Positions 1-7,490 of a DNA stretch of 43,791 bases are shown here, in pieces. The position numbers and the translations under genes are program-made. The notes below the pieces were generated by a model. That model was not told the DNA's origin and did no database searches. It saw only the letters and a program-made list of their open reading frames with translations. The stretch spans positions 1 through 43,791 of the forward strand of contig JBOHDE010000006.1 in NCBI GenBank assembly GCA_050699035.1, in the 5' to 3' direction. The stretch is from WHTB01 sp050699035 (GTDB taxonomy: Bacteria; Actinomycetota; Actinomycetes; Propionibacteriales; Nocardioidaceae). Every line of letters begins with the position of its first letter. Positions within the stretch are counted from its first letter, which is position 1.

Positions 1-26
1 GCGTGTGGCACCAAGTCGTCACACTC
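1..26. repeat. Right half of a dispersed terminator-like hairpin, cut by window edge
   Basis: The first bases, GCGTGTGGCACCAAGTCG followed by TCACACTCA, align with the right half of the complete hairpin at 38361-38411 (GCGTGTCGCAACCAACTCG then TCACACTCA), with two substitutions and one gap. The element lies just beyond the 3' end of the small minus-strand gene that stops at 40. That matches the gene-end position of the other copies. The left arm would lie outside the window, so the hairpin itself cannot be confirmed here. Confidence 0.55.
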
Positions 27-39
27 AACCGGGTCGGGG

Positions 40-189
40 TCAGTCATCGATGCGGTCGGCCAGCGAGCGCAGCCGGTTGGCTAACCGGTGTCGCTTGCGG
101 GTGCGCTGCATCGGCAAGGTCGGGCCGCGGTGCCGGGCGTGCTTCTGGTCGTCGATCGCCTGCACGAGCTCGGGGTAGTTGAGTTCCAT
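40..189 (-). CDS. Small basic protein of unknown function (49 aa)
   Basis: I do not recognise this protein. The frame starts MELNYPELVQAIDD and continues with an Arg/Lys/His-rich stretch (about residues 15-45, including RTRKRHRLANRLRSLADRID), ending at a TGA at 42-40. The start is well supported: an AAGGAGA Shine-Dalgarno sequence lies about 6 bases upstream of the ATG at 189. The gene lies 80 bases downstream of the DUF4097 gene on the same strand, so it is probably the last gene of that operon, and a hairpin-like element follows its stop. The N-terminal half looks able to form an acidic helix and the C-terminal half a strongly basic helix, which would suit nucleic-acid or membrane contact. 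That is speculation. An overlapping 77-codon frame on the same strand (44-277) lacks a ribosome-binding site and looks spurious. Confidence 0.6.
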   Translation of the reverse strand: MELNYPELVQAIDDQKHARHRGPTLPMQRTRKRHRLANRLRSLADRIDD

Positions 190-269
190 GGTCGGTCTCC
201 TTCGGTGTCGAGTTTCTGCAATGAGCGTTGCTGATCGGATGGGTCGGTTGCCTGATCGCAGTTGCCGAG

Positions 270-1118
270 TCAGGCACGTACGACGGTGATGTCGCCGCTG
301 ACGCTGTTCAGCTTGAGCCGCACCTTCTCCTCATCAGCGCCGGGCTCGTCGGCCGACTCGAGGTCGCTGCTGACGCGGCCGGTGAGCGTGTGTACGTCGA
401 GCCAGGCCGCCGTACCCTCGGCCACGCCGACGTACACGTCGCCTGAGGCGCCGGTGGCCTTGACCATGCCGCGGTAGACCTTGCGTACGTGCACCGAGCC
501 GGACCCGGTCTGTGCGGTGACGTCGCTCTCGGCCTCGCCCAGGTCGACGTCACCGGACCCGGTCTGGGACTTGATCGCGCCGGAGACGTGCTCGACCTTG
601 ACGTCGCCCGACCCGGCCTGCACCGAGGCGGCTCCGGAGATGCTGCCGATCTCCACGTCACCCGAGCCGGTCTGTACGTCGAGGTCGGCCTCCGTGGAGT
701 CGAGTGTGACGTCGCCGGAGCCGGCCCGCAGGCGAGTGGACCCGGTCAGGTGCTCGATGCTGATGTCTCCGGAGCCGCTGTCGACCCGGCTGCCTGCGTA
801 GCTGCCGCGGGCGGTGATGTCGGCCGACCCGGCCTTGACCACGAGCACGCTGTGGTGCGGCGCGACGATGCGCAGGTCGATCTCCGGTGTGCTCCGGCCG
901 AACAGCCCGCCACCGCTGCCCTTCGGCATGTGCACCACGACGGTGTCGCCGCGCTGCTCGACCGTGGTGGCGGCAATCAGGTCCTGGGCCGCCGCGTTGT
1001 CGCGGTGCGCGATCAGCTCCACCGTCGTCTCGGCCGTCTCGGTGGCGTCGATGGTGATCGAGCCGGCGCGGAAGTCGACCTTGAGGGTGGGCGGGGTGGA
1101 TGTGTCGAAGCGAAACAT
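270..1118 (-). CDS. DUF4097 family beta-strand repeat protein (282 aa)
   Basis: This is a putative beta-solenoid ('toastrack'/adhesin-like) protein of the DUF4097 family. The core holds a very regular repeat: GSGD-type turns at residues 115, 133, 151, 169, 187, 205 (GSGS) and 223 (GASGD), exactly 18 residues apart, each followed by a short beta strand such as DVTL, DVEI or DVKV. The N-terminal 110 residues form the degenerate first part of the fold. There is no signal peptide and no membrane segment, so it is predicted to be cytoplasmic. A strong AGGAGG precedes the ATG. It lies 71 bases downstream of the ribbon-helix-helix regulator gene on the same strand, and the two are probably co-transcribed. 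The family is often found beside small regulators, but its biochemical role is not established. Confidence 0.88.
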   Translation of the reverse strand: MFRFDTSTPPTLKVDFRAGSITIDATETAETTVELIAHRDNAAAQDLIAATTVEQRGDTVVVHMPKGSGGGLFGRSTPEIDLRIVAPHHSVLVVKAGSADITARGSYAGSRVDSGSGDISIEHLTGSTRLRAGSGDVTLDSTEADLDVQTGSGDVEIGSISGAASVQAGSGDVKVEHVSGAIKSQTGSGDVDLGEAESDVTAQTGSGSVHVRKVYRGMVKATGASGDVYVGVAEGTAAWLDVHTLTGRVSSDLESADEPGADEEKVRLKLNSVSGDITVVRA

Positions 1119-1189
1119 GGTGTGCCTCCTGAGGGCGTACTCGACTCCCGCGTTGTCGGCGCGGTGTCGTGCGGGTGGATGAGTTGTGG

Positions 1190-1732
1190 TTAGCGGACCC
1201 AGCCGCTGACGGACTGGCCGGGGCCACGACGGCCGCGGCCGCCGTCTCCGATCGGGATGCCGCTGAGGTCGATGTCGACGTTGATCGCGCGCTCTCGGGC
1301 GACCATCCGCACCGCGGCGACCAGCCAGGTGTTGAGCGACTGGCCGCGCTTGGCGGCGGCGTCCTCGGCGCGCTGCTTGAGGGACTCGGGGAGGCGGAGG
1401 GTGATCCGGGAGACCGGACCTTCCTCTGCGTCGTCGGTGTCGTCGTCCGCGTCGTCGGCGGACGGGGTGGTCGGTTCGGCGGTGGGCGCGGGAGGCGGGG
1501 TGACCACGAACTGCGGGTCGCGCCCCTTGAGGCGTACGTCGATGGATCCGCCGGCCAGGTCCTGGCTGATCTCCGCCGCCGCATGCGACAGCGCCTCCAG
1601 CAGCACCATCCGCATCGCGGGGTCGAGGGCGAGGGCGAGCCGCTCGGCGGCGTCCTGCACCTCGGGGCCGCCCGCGGCGGCGGCGGTGGTGAGGTCCCGC
1701 CGCAGGCCTTCGACGTACGTCGTGATGTCCAT
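1190..1732 (-). CDS. Ribbon-helix-helix (HicB/Arc-like) DNA-binding protein (180 aa)
   Basis: The C-terminal part contains an Arc/MetJ-type ribbon-helix-helix: the strand VSRITLRLPESL followed by helices KQRAEDAAAKRGQSLN and TWLVAAVRMVA (about residues 108-147). The N-terminal 70 residues resemble the HicB-like pseudo-RNase-H or helical part seen in actinobacterial proteins annotated as HicB-family antitoxins. The middle (about 80-106) is an acidic, Pro/Asp-rich linker and the tail is glycine-rich. I chose the ATG at 1732 (MDITTYV). A GTG three codons upstream (1741) is possible, and neither has a strong Shine-Dalgarno. No toxin gene lies beside it; its partner is the DUF4097 gene downstream. 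Repeated TGACGTCA-like sites immediately upstream are good candidates for its own operator, so autoregulation is likely. Confidence 0.8.
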   Translation of the reverse strand: MDITTYVEGLRRDLTTAAAAGGPEVQDAAERLALALDPAMRMVLLEALSHAAAEISQDLAGGSIDVRLKGRDPQFVVTPPPAPTAEPTTPSADDADDDTDDAEEGPVSRITLRLPESLKQRAEDAAAKRGQSLNTWLVAAVRMVARERAINVDIDLSGIPIGDGGRGRRGPGQSVSGWVR

Positions 1733-1742
1733 GCGCACCACT

Positions 1743-1808
1743 ATGACACCGTTATGACGTCACGTCAACACCACAACACCATCAACATGACGCCACTTGA
1801 CGTCACGG
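1743..1808. promoter_or_regulatory. Repeated TGACGTCA-type sites upstream of the RHH gene
   Basis: Four related sites sit within 66 bases: TGACACC (from 1744), TGACGTCACGTCA (1755-1767), TGACGCCA (1788-1795) and TTGACGTCACGG (1798-1808). Two contain the perfect palindrome TGACGTCA. Spaced short palindromes of this sort are typical of operators bound cooperatively by ribbon-helix-helix dimers. The position directly before the RHH gene supports autoregulation. The rest of 1809-1902 shows no gene. Confidence 0.55.
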
Positions 1809-1902
1809 TAGGCATCGATGCGGCGCTCCGCGCCCGGCACCCGGGAGGGGGAGAGTCGTGGTGAGCGACATGTTCGACGGGTCAGACTGCCGGAATTCCC
1901 CA

Positions 1903-1940
1903 TTGTCGCGGCCGGCGGCGCTACCTACTGTCCTTCAGTA
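1903..1940 (+). promoter_or_regulatory. Candidate promoter with palindrome over the -10, upstream of amidohydrolase 1
   Basis: TTGTCG (1903-1908), a 17-base spacer and TACTGT (1926-1931) form a reasonable housekeeping-type promoter. The -10 is part of an inverted repeat, TACTG-N5-CAGTA (1926-1940), which could be an operator. The start codon of the next plus-strand gene is at 1988. Prediction by eye only. Confidence 0.4.
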
Positions 1941-1987
1941 CCGAGTGCCGACGTACCCATGACACCCCAGCCCGAGGGAGCCAGCCG

Positions 1988-3004
1988 ATGGGCAGAGCGC
2001 GCCGGTCCGACGGACCCGTGATCGACATCCACTGCCACCGCGAGTGCGCCCCCGCCGCCGACCTGATGAGGGAGGCGCAGCTCGCCGCCGGCAAGGCCGC
2101 CCTCGGCCACGGCAACGCCGTCACCCGCAAGGTCAACGAGCGGCAGCTGGTCACGATCAGACCGAAGATGGACCTGCTCGACGTCCGGGTCGCCGACATG
2201 GACGCGATGGGCGTCGACGTCCAGGCGGTGGCCATCGCCGTGTACCAGTTCTACTACTGGTCCGACGCGGAGCTCGGCGCCAAAGTCTCGCGAATGATGA
2301 ACGAGGAGCTGGTGGAGTCGACCGCGGAGTACGGCGAGCGGTTCCTGCCACTCGGCACGGTGCCGCTGCAGGACACCGACGCGGCGGTCCAGGAGCTGCG
2401 CCACCTGGTCCAGCAGCTCGGCATGCGCGGCATCGAGATCGGCACCCACGTCGAGGGCGAGGAGATCTCCGCGGCCCGGCTCGACCCGTTCTGGGCCGAG
2501 GTCGAGCAGCTCGGTGCCGTGGTCGTGATCCACACCCAGGGCGCCACGCACGCGGACCGGTTGCAGGGGCACAACTTCGTCAACATCATCGGGCACGCGT
2601 TCGAGGCCACCTTGGCCCAGGCGCACCTGATCTTCGACGGCGTGCTGGAGCGCCACCCCGACCTCAAGATCGTCGTCGTGCACGGTGGCGGCTACCTCCC
2701 GGCGTACCCCGGCCGGATCGACCACGGCTGGCGGGCGCGCGAGGACGTCAGCGAGGGCGTGCCGCACCTGCCGAGCGAGTACCTGAGACGGTTCTGCTTC
2801 GACACCATGGTGTTCGGGCCTGACCAGCTGCGGTTCCTGGTCGACAGGTACGGCGCGGACCACGTACTGCTCGGCACGGACTACCCGTACGACATGGGCG
2901 ACGACGACCCGCTCGCGCTGCTCGGGAGGGCCGACGGGCTGACGCAGGACCAGGTCGACCTGATCAGCGGCGGCAACGCCGCCCGACTCCTGGGGATGGG
3001 CTGA
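1988..3004 (+). CDS. Amidohydrolase family protein, COG2159/ACMSD-like (338 aa)
   Basis: This is a metal-dependent TIM-barrel enzyme of the amidohydrolase-2 family (PF04909), the group containing aminocarboxymuconate-semialdehyde decarboxylase and several ring-acid decarboxylases or hydratases. Visible metal and active-site motifs are HCH (His15, His17), His182 in IHTQGATH, His232 in VHGGGYLP and Asp298 in LLGTDYP. It is a normal family length and has no signal peptide, so it is cytoplasmic. The ATG has a GAGGGAG about 10 bases upstream. Its stop overlaps the start of the next Gfo/Idh gene (TGATG), so the two are translationally coupled. A paralogue with the same motifs lies at 5212-6297. Decarboxylation or hydrolysis of a carboxylated substrate is the family role; the actual substrate is unknown. 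Confidence 0.9.
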   Translation: MGRARRSDGPVIDIHCHRECAPAADLMREAQLAAGKAALGHGNAVTRKVNERQLVTIRPKMDLLDVRVADMDAMGVDVQAVAIAVYQFYYWSDAELGAKVSRMMNEELVESTAEYGERFLPLGTVPLQDTDAAVQELRHLVQQLGMRGIEIGTHVEGEEISAARLDPFWAEVEQLGAVVVIHTQGATHADRLQGHNFVNIIGHAFEATLAQAHLIFDGVLERHPDLKIVVVHGGGYLPAYPGRIDHGWRAREDVSEGVPHLPSEYLRRFCFDTMVFGPDQLRFLVDRYGADHVLLGTDYPYDMGDDDPLALLGRADGLTQDQVDLISGGNAARLLGMG

Positions 3005-4149
3005 TGACGCAGACGACGACCGCCGGGATCGGCCTGGCCGTGATCGGCTGCGGCGCGATCGGCCGGATCCGCTCCGTGCTCGCCCGGGAGCACCCGGGCG
3101 TGGGCTGGCTCGGGCTTTGCGACATCGACGCCGAGACCCTCAAGCAGCTCGCCGCCGACACCCAGGCCGACTTCGCCACCACCGACGTCGCTGCGCTGCT
3201 GGCCCGGCCGGAGGTCACGGCGGTGATCGTGGCCACCGACGAACGCGAGCACGTCGACCCCATCCTCCGGGCCGTCGAGTACGGCCACCCGCTGTTCATC
3301 GAGAAGCCGCTGGCCACCGACCCGGTCGAGTCGGCGCAGGTCCTGGCCGCGATCGAGGCAGCGGGCGTCGACGCGGTCGTCGGCTACACCCAGCGGTTCC
3401 GGCGCCGTTTCCTGGCCGTCAAGCAGCGGCTGCGCGACCAGCAGATCGGTGCGGTGACGTCAATCGTCACCCGGGCGTTCATGAACCGGATGGTCCCCGA
3501 GGCCACCCTCCGCAAGGTCGACGACACCACCAACCTGACGCCGATGGTGGTGTCGGGCACGCACAGCCTGGACATGTGCATGTGGCTGCTGGAGGGCAAG
3601 ACTCCGGTCGAGGTGTACGCGAGGTCCACCGACGTGGTGCTCGGCGACCTGGGTACGAAGGACGGCACCTTCGGCGTGTTCACGATGGACGACGGCACCA
3701 TCTTGTCGATGAACATCAACTGGGCGCTGCCAGCGGTCTGGCCGGGCGCGGTCTACGGCCTGGAGATCGGCATCGTCGGCTCCGAGGGCATCATCGACAT
3801 CGAGGACACGCACCGCGACGTCATCCTCGCCTCCGAGCACGGCCAGCCCGCCGGGTACAACAGCCGGGGGTTCGAGGCGCCGGCGACCCGGCACATCGAC
3901 TTCCTCGGCAGCTACCCGCCCGGTGATCTCTCCGACGGCCTGCTGTGGGGCCCGATGCGGGAGGAGACGATGTCCTGGTTCAGCCGCCTCAGCAAGGGAG
4001 TACGCACCCCGCACGCGACGGCGGCCGAAGGACACTCCAACCTGCTGCTGACCATGGCGATGGACCTCTCGGCCCGCCGTGGCGCCCCGGTCGCCCTGCC
4101 GATCACCCCCGAGGAGCTGCAGTCGGGTCTGCGAGCGGACGCATCATGA
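3004..4149 (+). CDS. Gfo/Idh/MocA family oxidoreductase 1 (381 aa)
   Basis: This is an NAD(P)-dependent dehydrogenase. The Rossmann motif is GCGAIG (residues 15-20), the family EKP motif is at 100-102 (FIEKPLATDP), and the C-terminal domain carries the catalytic-type HSLD (His187, Asp190). Family members oxidise sugar, inositol or cyclic-diol hydroxyls. The gene overlaps amidohydrolase 1 upstream (ATG at 3004 inside TGATG) and the second Gfo/Idh gene downstream (ATGA at 4146-4149), so the three genes form one coupled operon. The substrate cannot be told from sequence. Family members in aromatic pathways, such as phthalate dihydrodiol dehydrogenases, are one precedent and sugar-acid dehydrogenases another. 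Confidence 0.9.
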   Translation: MTQTTTAGIGLAVIGCGAIGRIRSVLAREHPGVGWLGLCDIDAETLKQLAADTQADFATTDVAALLARPEVTAVIVATDEREHVDPILRAVEYGHPLFIEKPLATDPVESAQVLAAIEAAGVDAVVGYTQRFRRRFLAVKQRLRDQQIGAVTSIVTRAFMNRMVPEATLRKVDDTTNLTPMVVSGTHSLDMCMWLLEGKTPVEVYARSTDVVLGDLGTKDGTFGVFTMDDGTILSMNINWALPAVWPGAVYGLEIGIVGSEGIIDIEDTHRDVILASEHGQPAGYNSRGFEAPATRHIDFLGSYPPGDLSDGLLWGPMREETMSWFSRLSKGVRTPHATAAEGHSNLLLTMAMDLSARRGAPVALPITPEELQSGLRADAS

Positions 4150-5225
4150 GCCAGCTCAAGGTCGGCATCATCGGCACCGGCTGGTGCGGCGGGATCCGCG
4201 CCGTCGCCTCGGCGCGCAGCGCGCTGGTCGCCGAGCTGCACCTCGCCGAGACCGACGCCGAGCGGCGGCAGGAGGTCGCCACCCTCACCTCGGCGACGAC
4301 CGCCACCGCGGACTGGACCGAGCTGGTCGACCATCCGGGCATCGATGCGATCATGGTCTCGGCGACGCCGGAGGACCTGCACCACCCGATGGCGAAGGCC
4401 GCGCTCACGGCCGGCAAGCACGTACTCCTGGAGAAGCCGATCGCGCTCACCCTCGACGAGGCCGACGAGCTGATCGGGATCGCCGCCGACAAGGGCCTGA
4501 AGTTCACCATCGGATACTCGCAGCGGTTCAACGCCAAGCAGGCGATGGTGAAGCGGGCGATCACCGACGGCACCCTCGGCGAGGTCAGCAGCATCCTGGT
4601 CAGTCGGCACATCACCCGCTCGCTGGGCGCCAAGATCAGCAGCCGCACCAAGCTGTCGCCAGCGGCGATGGAGGCGACCCACGACCTCGACTTCGCGTTC
4701 TGGTGTCTGGAGCCGCGGCGCCCAGTGCGGGTCTACTCGCAGAACGCGTGGGGTGCCCGTGAGGCGACCCTGGGGGTCCCGGACACGCAGTACCTCGTGG
4801 TCACCATGGACGATGGCACCGTGGTCAACGTCGGCGCGGGCATGTCGCTGCCGCCCGGCTACCCGAACCAGTCGAGCACCTGGATCGAGATCCTCGGGAC
4901 GGAAGGGGCGGTGCTCGTCGACGCCAGCCACCGCGACGTCGTGCTCAACACCGTGCAGAATGGTGTCCAGTTCCCGCTGTCGACGATGCCGGGGGAGTAC
5001 GTCGACCACGTGTACGCCGGCCCGATGGAGCGGGAGACCGTGCACTTCCTCGAAGCGGTCGCCTACGACCGACCGGTGCTGGTCGACCCGCGGCTCGCCC
5101 GCGTGGTGATGGAGGTCTATATCGCCGCGGACCTCTCCGCCGAGCTGAACGAGGTCGTCTCCCTTCCGCTCACCCCCGACCAGATCGGGCTGGCCTTGGC
5201 AGGGCTCTACGTCAACCGATCGTGA
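4146..5225 (+). CDS. Gfo/Idh/MocA family oxidoreductase 2 (359 aa)
   Basis: This is a second NAD(P)-dependent dehydrogenase of the same family: GTGWCG nucleotide-binding turn at residues 10-15, EKP at 96-98 (LLEKPIAL), and THDLD with His179 at the active-site position. The start is the ATG at 4146, overlapping the stop of the preceding gene by four bases. The open frame extends 67 codons further upstream, but that part lies inside the preceding gene and is not protein-like. The last 14 bases overlap the 3' end of the convergent amidohydrolase 2 gene. Two non-identical Gfo/Idh proteins in tandem suggest either sequential oxidations or a hetero-oligomer; neither can be decided here. Confidence 0.9.
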   Translation: MSQLKVGIIGTGWCGGIRAVASARSALVAELHLAETDAERRQEVATLTSATTATADWTELVDHPGIDAIMVSATPEDLHHPMAKAALTAGKHVLLEKPIALTLDEADELIGIAADKGLKFTIGYSQRFNAKQAMVKRAITDGTLGEVSSILVSRHITRSLGAKISSRTKLSPAAMEATHDLDFAFWCLEPRRPVRVYSQNAWGAREATLGVPDTQYLVVTMDDGTVVNVGAGMSLPPGYPNQSSTWIEILGTEGAVLVDASHRDVVLNTVQNGVQFPLSTMPGEYVDHVYAGPMERETVHFLEAVAYDRPVLVDPRLARVVMEVYIAADLSAELNEVVSLPLTPDQIGLALAGLYVNRS

Positions 5226-6297
5226 GCAGCCGAGCGGCGTTCCCGCCGAGAACCAGCCCGCGGTCCGCCTCGGAGAGGTCCACCTGCTCCAGGAAGCCCA
5301 GCGGGTCCGTCGTCCCCATGTCGAAGGGGTAGTCGGTGCCGAGCAGCACGTGGTCGGCGCCGAACCGGTCGACCAGGTGCGCGACCATGCCGGCCTCGAA
5401 GACGTTGGTGTCGAAGTAGAGCTTGGCCAGGTAGTCACTCGGCGGCCGGTCGATGTGCTGACGCAGCTCCGGGCGCACGGCGTACGCGTGGTCGGTCCGG
5501 GCCGAGTAGAACGGCAGGTAGCCGCCGCCGTGGACCACGATCATGGCGAGGTCCGGGTGTCGTCGCCAGACGCCGCCGAGGATCATCCGGGTCGTGGCCA
5601 AGGTGGAGGCCAGCGGCATGCACATCACGTTGACCAGGTAGTAGTCGGTCATCCGCTGGCCGTGGGTGAAGCCCTGCGGGTGCATGATCGCGGTCATCCC
5701 CAGCTCGACCGCGGCCTCCCACACGACGTCGTAACGCGGGTCGTCCAGGTCCTGCCCGACGACGTCGGCGCTCAGTTCGAAGCCGTGGAACCCGAAGTCG
5801 TCCCGCGCCTCGCGCAGCACCTCGACCGCGAGCTCCGGATGGTTCATCGGCACGTTCGCGACGGCGGCGAACCGGTCCGGATGCGTGGCGACGACCTCGG
5901 CGAACCGCTCGTGCTGTGCTCGGTTCGCGCGCAGGGCGTGCTCCTCGTCGAGCCAGTAGAAGTACTCCGTCGGCGGCACCGAGAGCACCTGCATGTCGAT
6001 GCCCTGCAGGTCCATGTCGGCGATCCGGTGCTCGGCATCCTCGAACGCTGCGGTCTGGCCGGCGCTGGCGCGGTACTCCTTGTTGTACGCAAGGGTCTCC
6101 GGCGAGGAGTAGAGGCTGCGTGGCTCGTACTCCGGCTTGAAGAACGGCTGGGCGATCTTGCTGCCGGCCGGCACGGACAGATGCGTGTGCACGTCGATGG
6201 TGCGGTGCGCCGGCTTGCTGGCCGTGGTCGGCCGGATCTTCGGCGCCAGCTCCGGCCACCACTCCCGGCCATTCTCCGCGGTGTGTTCCTCAGCCAT
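5212..6297 (-). CDS. Amidohydrolase family protein, COG2159/ACMSD-like, paralogue (361 aa)
   Basis: This belongs to the same family as the gene at 1988 and shares long blocks with it: HTH (His37, His39), His206 in MHPQGFTHG, His256 in VVHGGGYLPFY and Asp322 in LLGTDYPFDMG. It carries an extra 20-25 residues at the N terminus. I start it at the ATG at 6297 (MAEEHTAE), preceded by GGGGAGGC about 11 bases away. The frame stays open further upstream but reads into low-complexity Arg/Pro sequence. It is convergent with Gfo/Idh 2 and divergent from the Ldh-family gene at 6411; the 113-base gap between those starts probably holds both promoters. The role is likely decarboxylation or hydrolysis of a pathway intermediate; substrate unknown. 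Confidence 0.9.
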   Translation of the reverse strand: MAEEHTAENGREWWPELAPKIRPTTASKPAHRTIDVHTHLSVPAGSKIAQPFFKPEYEPRSLYSSPETLAYNKEYRASAGQTAAFEDAEHRIADMDLQGIDMQVLSVPPTEYFYWLDEEHALRANRAQHERFAEVVATHPDRFAAVANVPMNHPELAVEVLREARDDFGFHGFELSADVVGQDLDDPRYDVVWEAAVELGMTAIMHPQGFTHGQRMTDYYLVNVMCMPLASTLATTRMILGGVWRRHPDLAMIVVHGGGYLPFYSARTDHAYAVRPELRQHIDRPPSDYLAKLYFDTNVFEAGMVAHLVDRFGADHVLLGTDYPFDMGTTDPLGFLEQVDLSEADRGLVLGGNAARLLTIG

Positions 6298-6410
6298 CGG
6301 GTGGTGCCTCCCCTGGAGTCCGTTCGCGGTCCGCCCGACGATATCGCCCGACCAGCGCCCCCGACGCACCTGTCCCGATCGTCTCGTCGGCCGACCTCCT
6401 TGGAACCCGC

Positions 6411-7454
6411 ATGCGCTACTCGTTCGAGCATCTCGTCGACTTCTGCTCCCGGCTCTTCGGCGCGGTCGGCGTCGGTGACGAGCATGCCCGCACCGTGGCG
6501 CGACGGTTGGTGGAGGCCGACTTCCGAGGTCGTACGGGGCATGGGCTGATCCGCGCCATGCCGTACCTGGACCGGATCCGGGCCGGTGGGATGAACCCGG
6601 CGCCGGTGCTGCGGGTGCTGCACGAGACGGCGGTGTCGGCGCAGGTCGACGCCGACAACGGACCCGGCCAGGTGGCGATGACGAAGGCGGCCGAGCTCGC
6701 GGTCGACAAGGCCAGCGCGTCCGGGATCGCCGTGGTCGGGACGGTGCACTCCAACCACGCCGGGGCGGCCGGACTCTATCCCGCGATGGCCGCCGAGCAG
6801 GGGCTGATCGGCGTGTACTTCGCGGTGGCGAACGCGAACGGGATGCCGCCATGGGGTGGCAGCTCGCCGATCTTGGGTACGAACCCGGTCGCGGTCGCCA
6901 TCCCTGCTGCCGACGGCCAACCGTTCCTGCTCGACATCGCGACCTCGACCGCCTCACACGGCACCATCAAGGTGGCCAAGCAGGCGGGCGAGCCGATGCC
7001 GGTGGGGTGGGTGGTCGGACCGGACGGCGAGCCGATCACCGATCCGAACCGCGCCGACGAGGGAGTCCTGGTGCCGTTCGGGGGCTACAAGGGCTCGGGA
7101 CTCACCATCGCGATCGGGCTGCTCGCCGGGGTGGTCAACGGCGCGGCCTTCGGGCGCTCGGTGGTGGACCATCGGGTCGACCTCGGCGTGCCGACCAACA
7201 CCGGACAGCTGATCGTGGTCCTCCGCGCCGACCTGTTCCGGCCGCTGGACGAGGTGCTCGGTGACGTCACCGCTCAGCTGGCGCAGCTGCGCGCGTCCGG
7301 CACCAGTGACGGCGGTCCGGTGCGGCTTCCCGGCGACCGGGCGGCCGAGCTCGTGGTGAAGAACCAACGGCTCGGACTCAGCCTGCCCGCAACACTGCAC
7401 GCCGATCTCGACGCGGCGGCCACGTCGCTCGGGTGTCCGACTCTCGGCGGCTGA
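6411..7454 (+). CDS. Ldh family (malate/L-lactate/sulfolactate-type) dehydrogenase (347 aa)
   Basis: This is an NAD(P)-dependent 2-hydroxyacid dehydrogenase of the Ldh2 family (PF02615), unrelated to classical Rossmann lactate dehydrogenases. It shows the N-terminal FRGRTGHG block (His44), VHSNHAGAAGLY (His113, His116), GTNPVAVAIP, and PFGGYKGSGL near residue 225, all family landmarks. The length is typical. The ATG at 6411 has only a weak upstream Shine-Dalgarno. It lies 36 bases before the FAH-family gene on the same strand, so the two form an operon. The pairing of an Ldh2 enzyme with an FAH-family enzyme occurs in sugar-acid and ureidoglycolate-type pathways, and suggests a 2-keto acid product that is then cleaved. 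That is inference. Confidence 0.88.
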   Translation: MRYSFEHLVDFCSRLFGAVGVGDEHARTVARRLVEADFRGRTGHGLIRAMPYLDRIRAGGMNPAPVLRVLHETAVSAQVDADNGPGQVAMTKAAELAVDKASASGIAVVGTVHSNHAGAAGLYPAMAAEQGLIGVYFAVANANGMPPWGGSSPILGTNPVAVAIPAADGQPFLLDIATSTASHGTIKVAKQAGEPMPVGWVVGPDGEPITDPNRADEGVLVPFGGYKGSGLTIAIGLLAGVVNGAAFGRSVVDHRVDLGVPTNTGQLIVVLRADLFRPLDEVLGDVTAQLAQLRASGTSDGGPVRLPGDRAAELVVKNQRLGLSLPATLHADLDAAATSLGCPTLGG

Positions 7455-7490
7455 CCCGATGCCTGTCGACAACTCAGTGAGGACTCACGG

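Noticed and set aside
1190..1732. Complete HicAB toxin-antitoxin pair
   Set aside because: Only the RHH/HicB-like protein is present; no HicA-like or other small toxin frame lies next to it.
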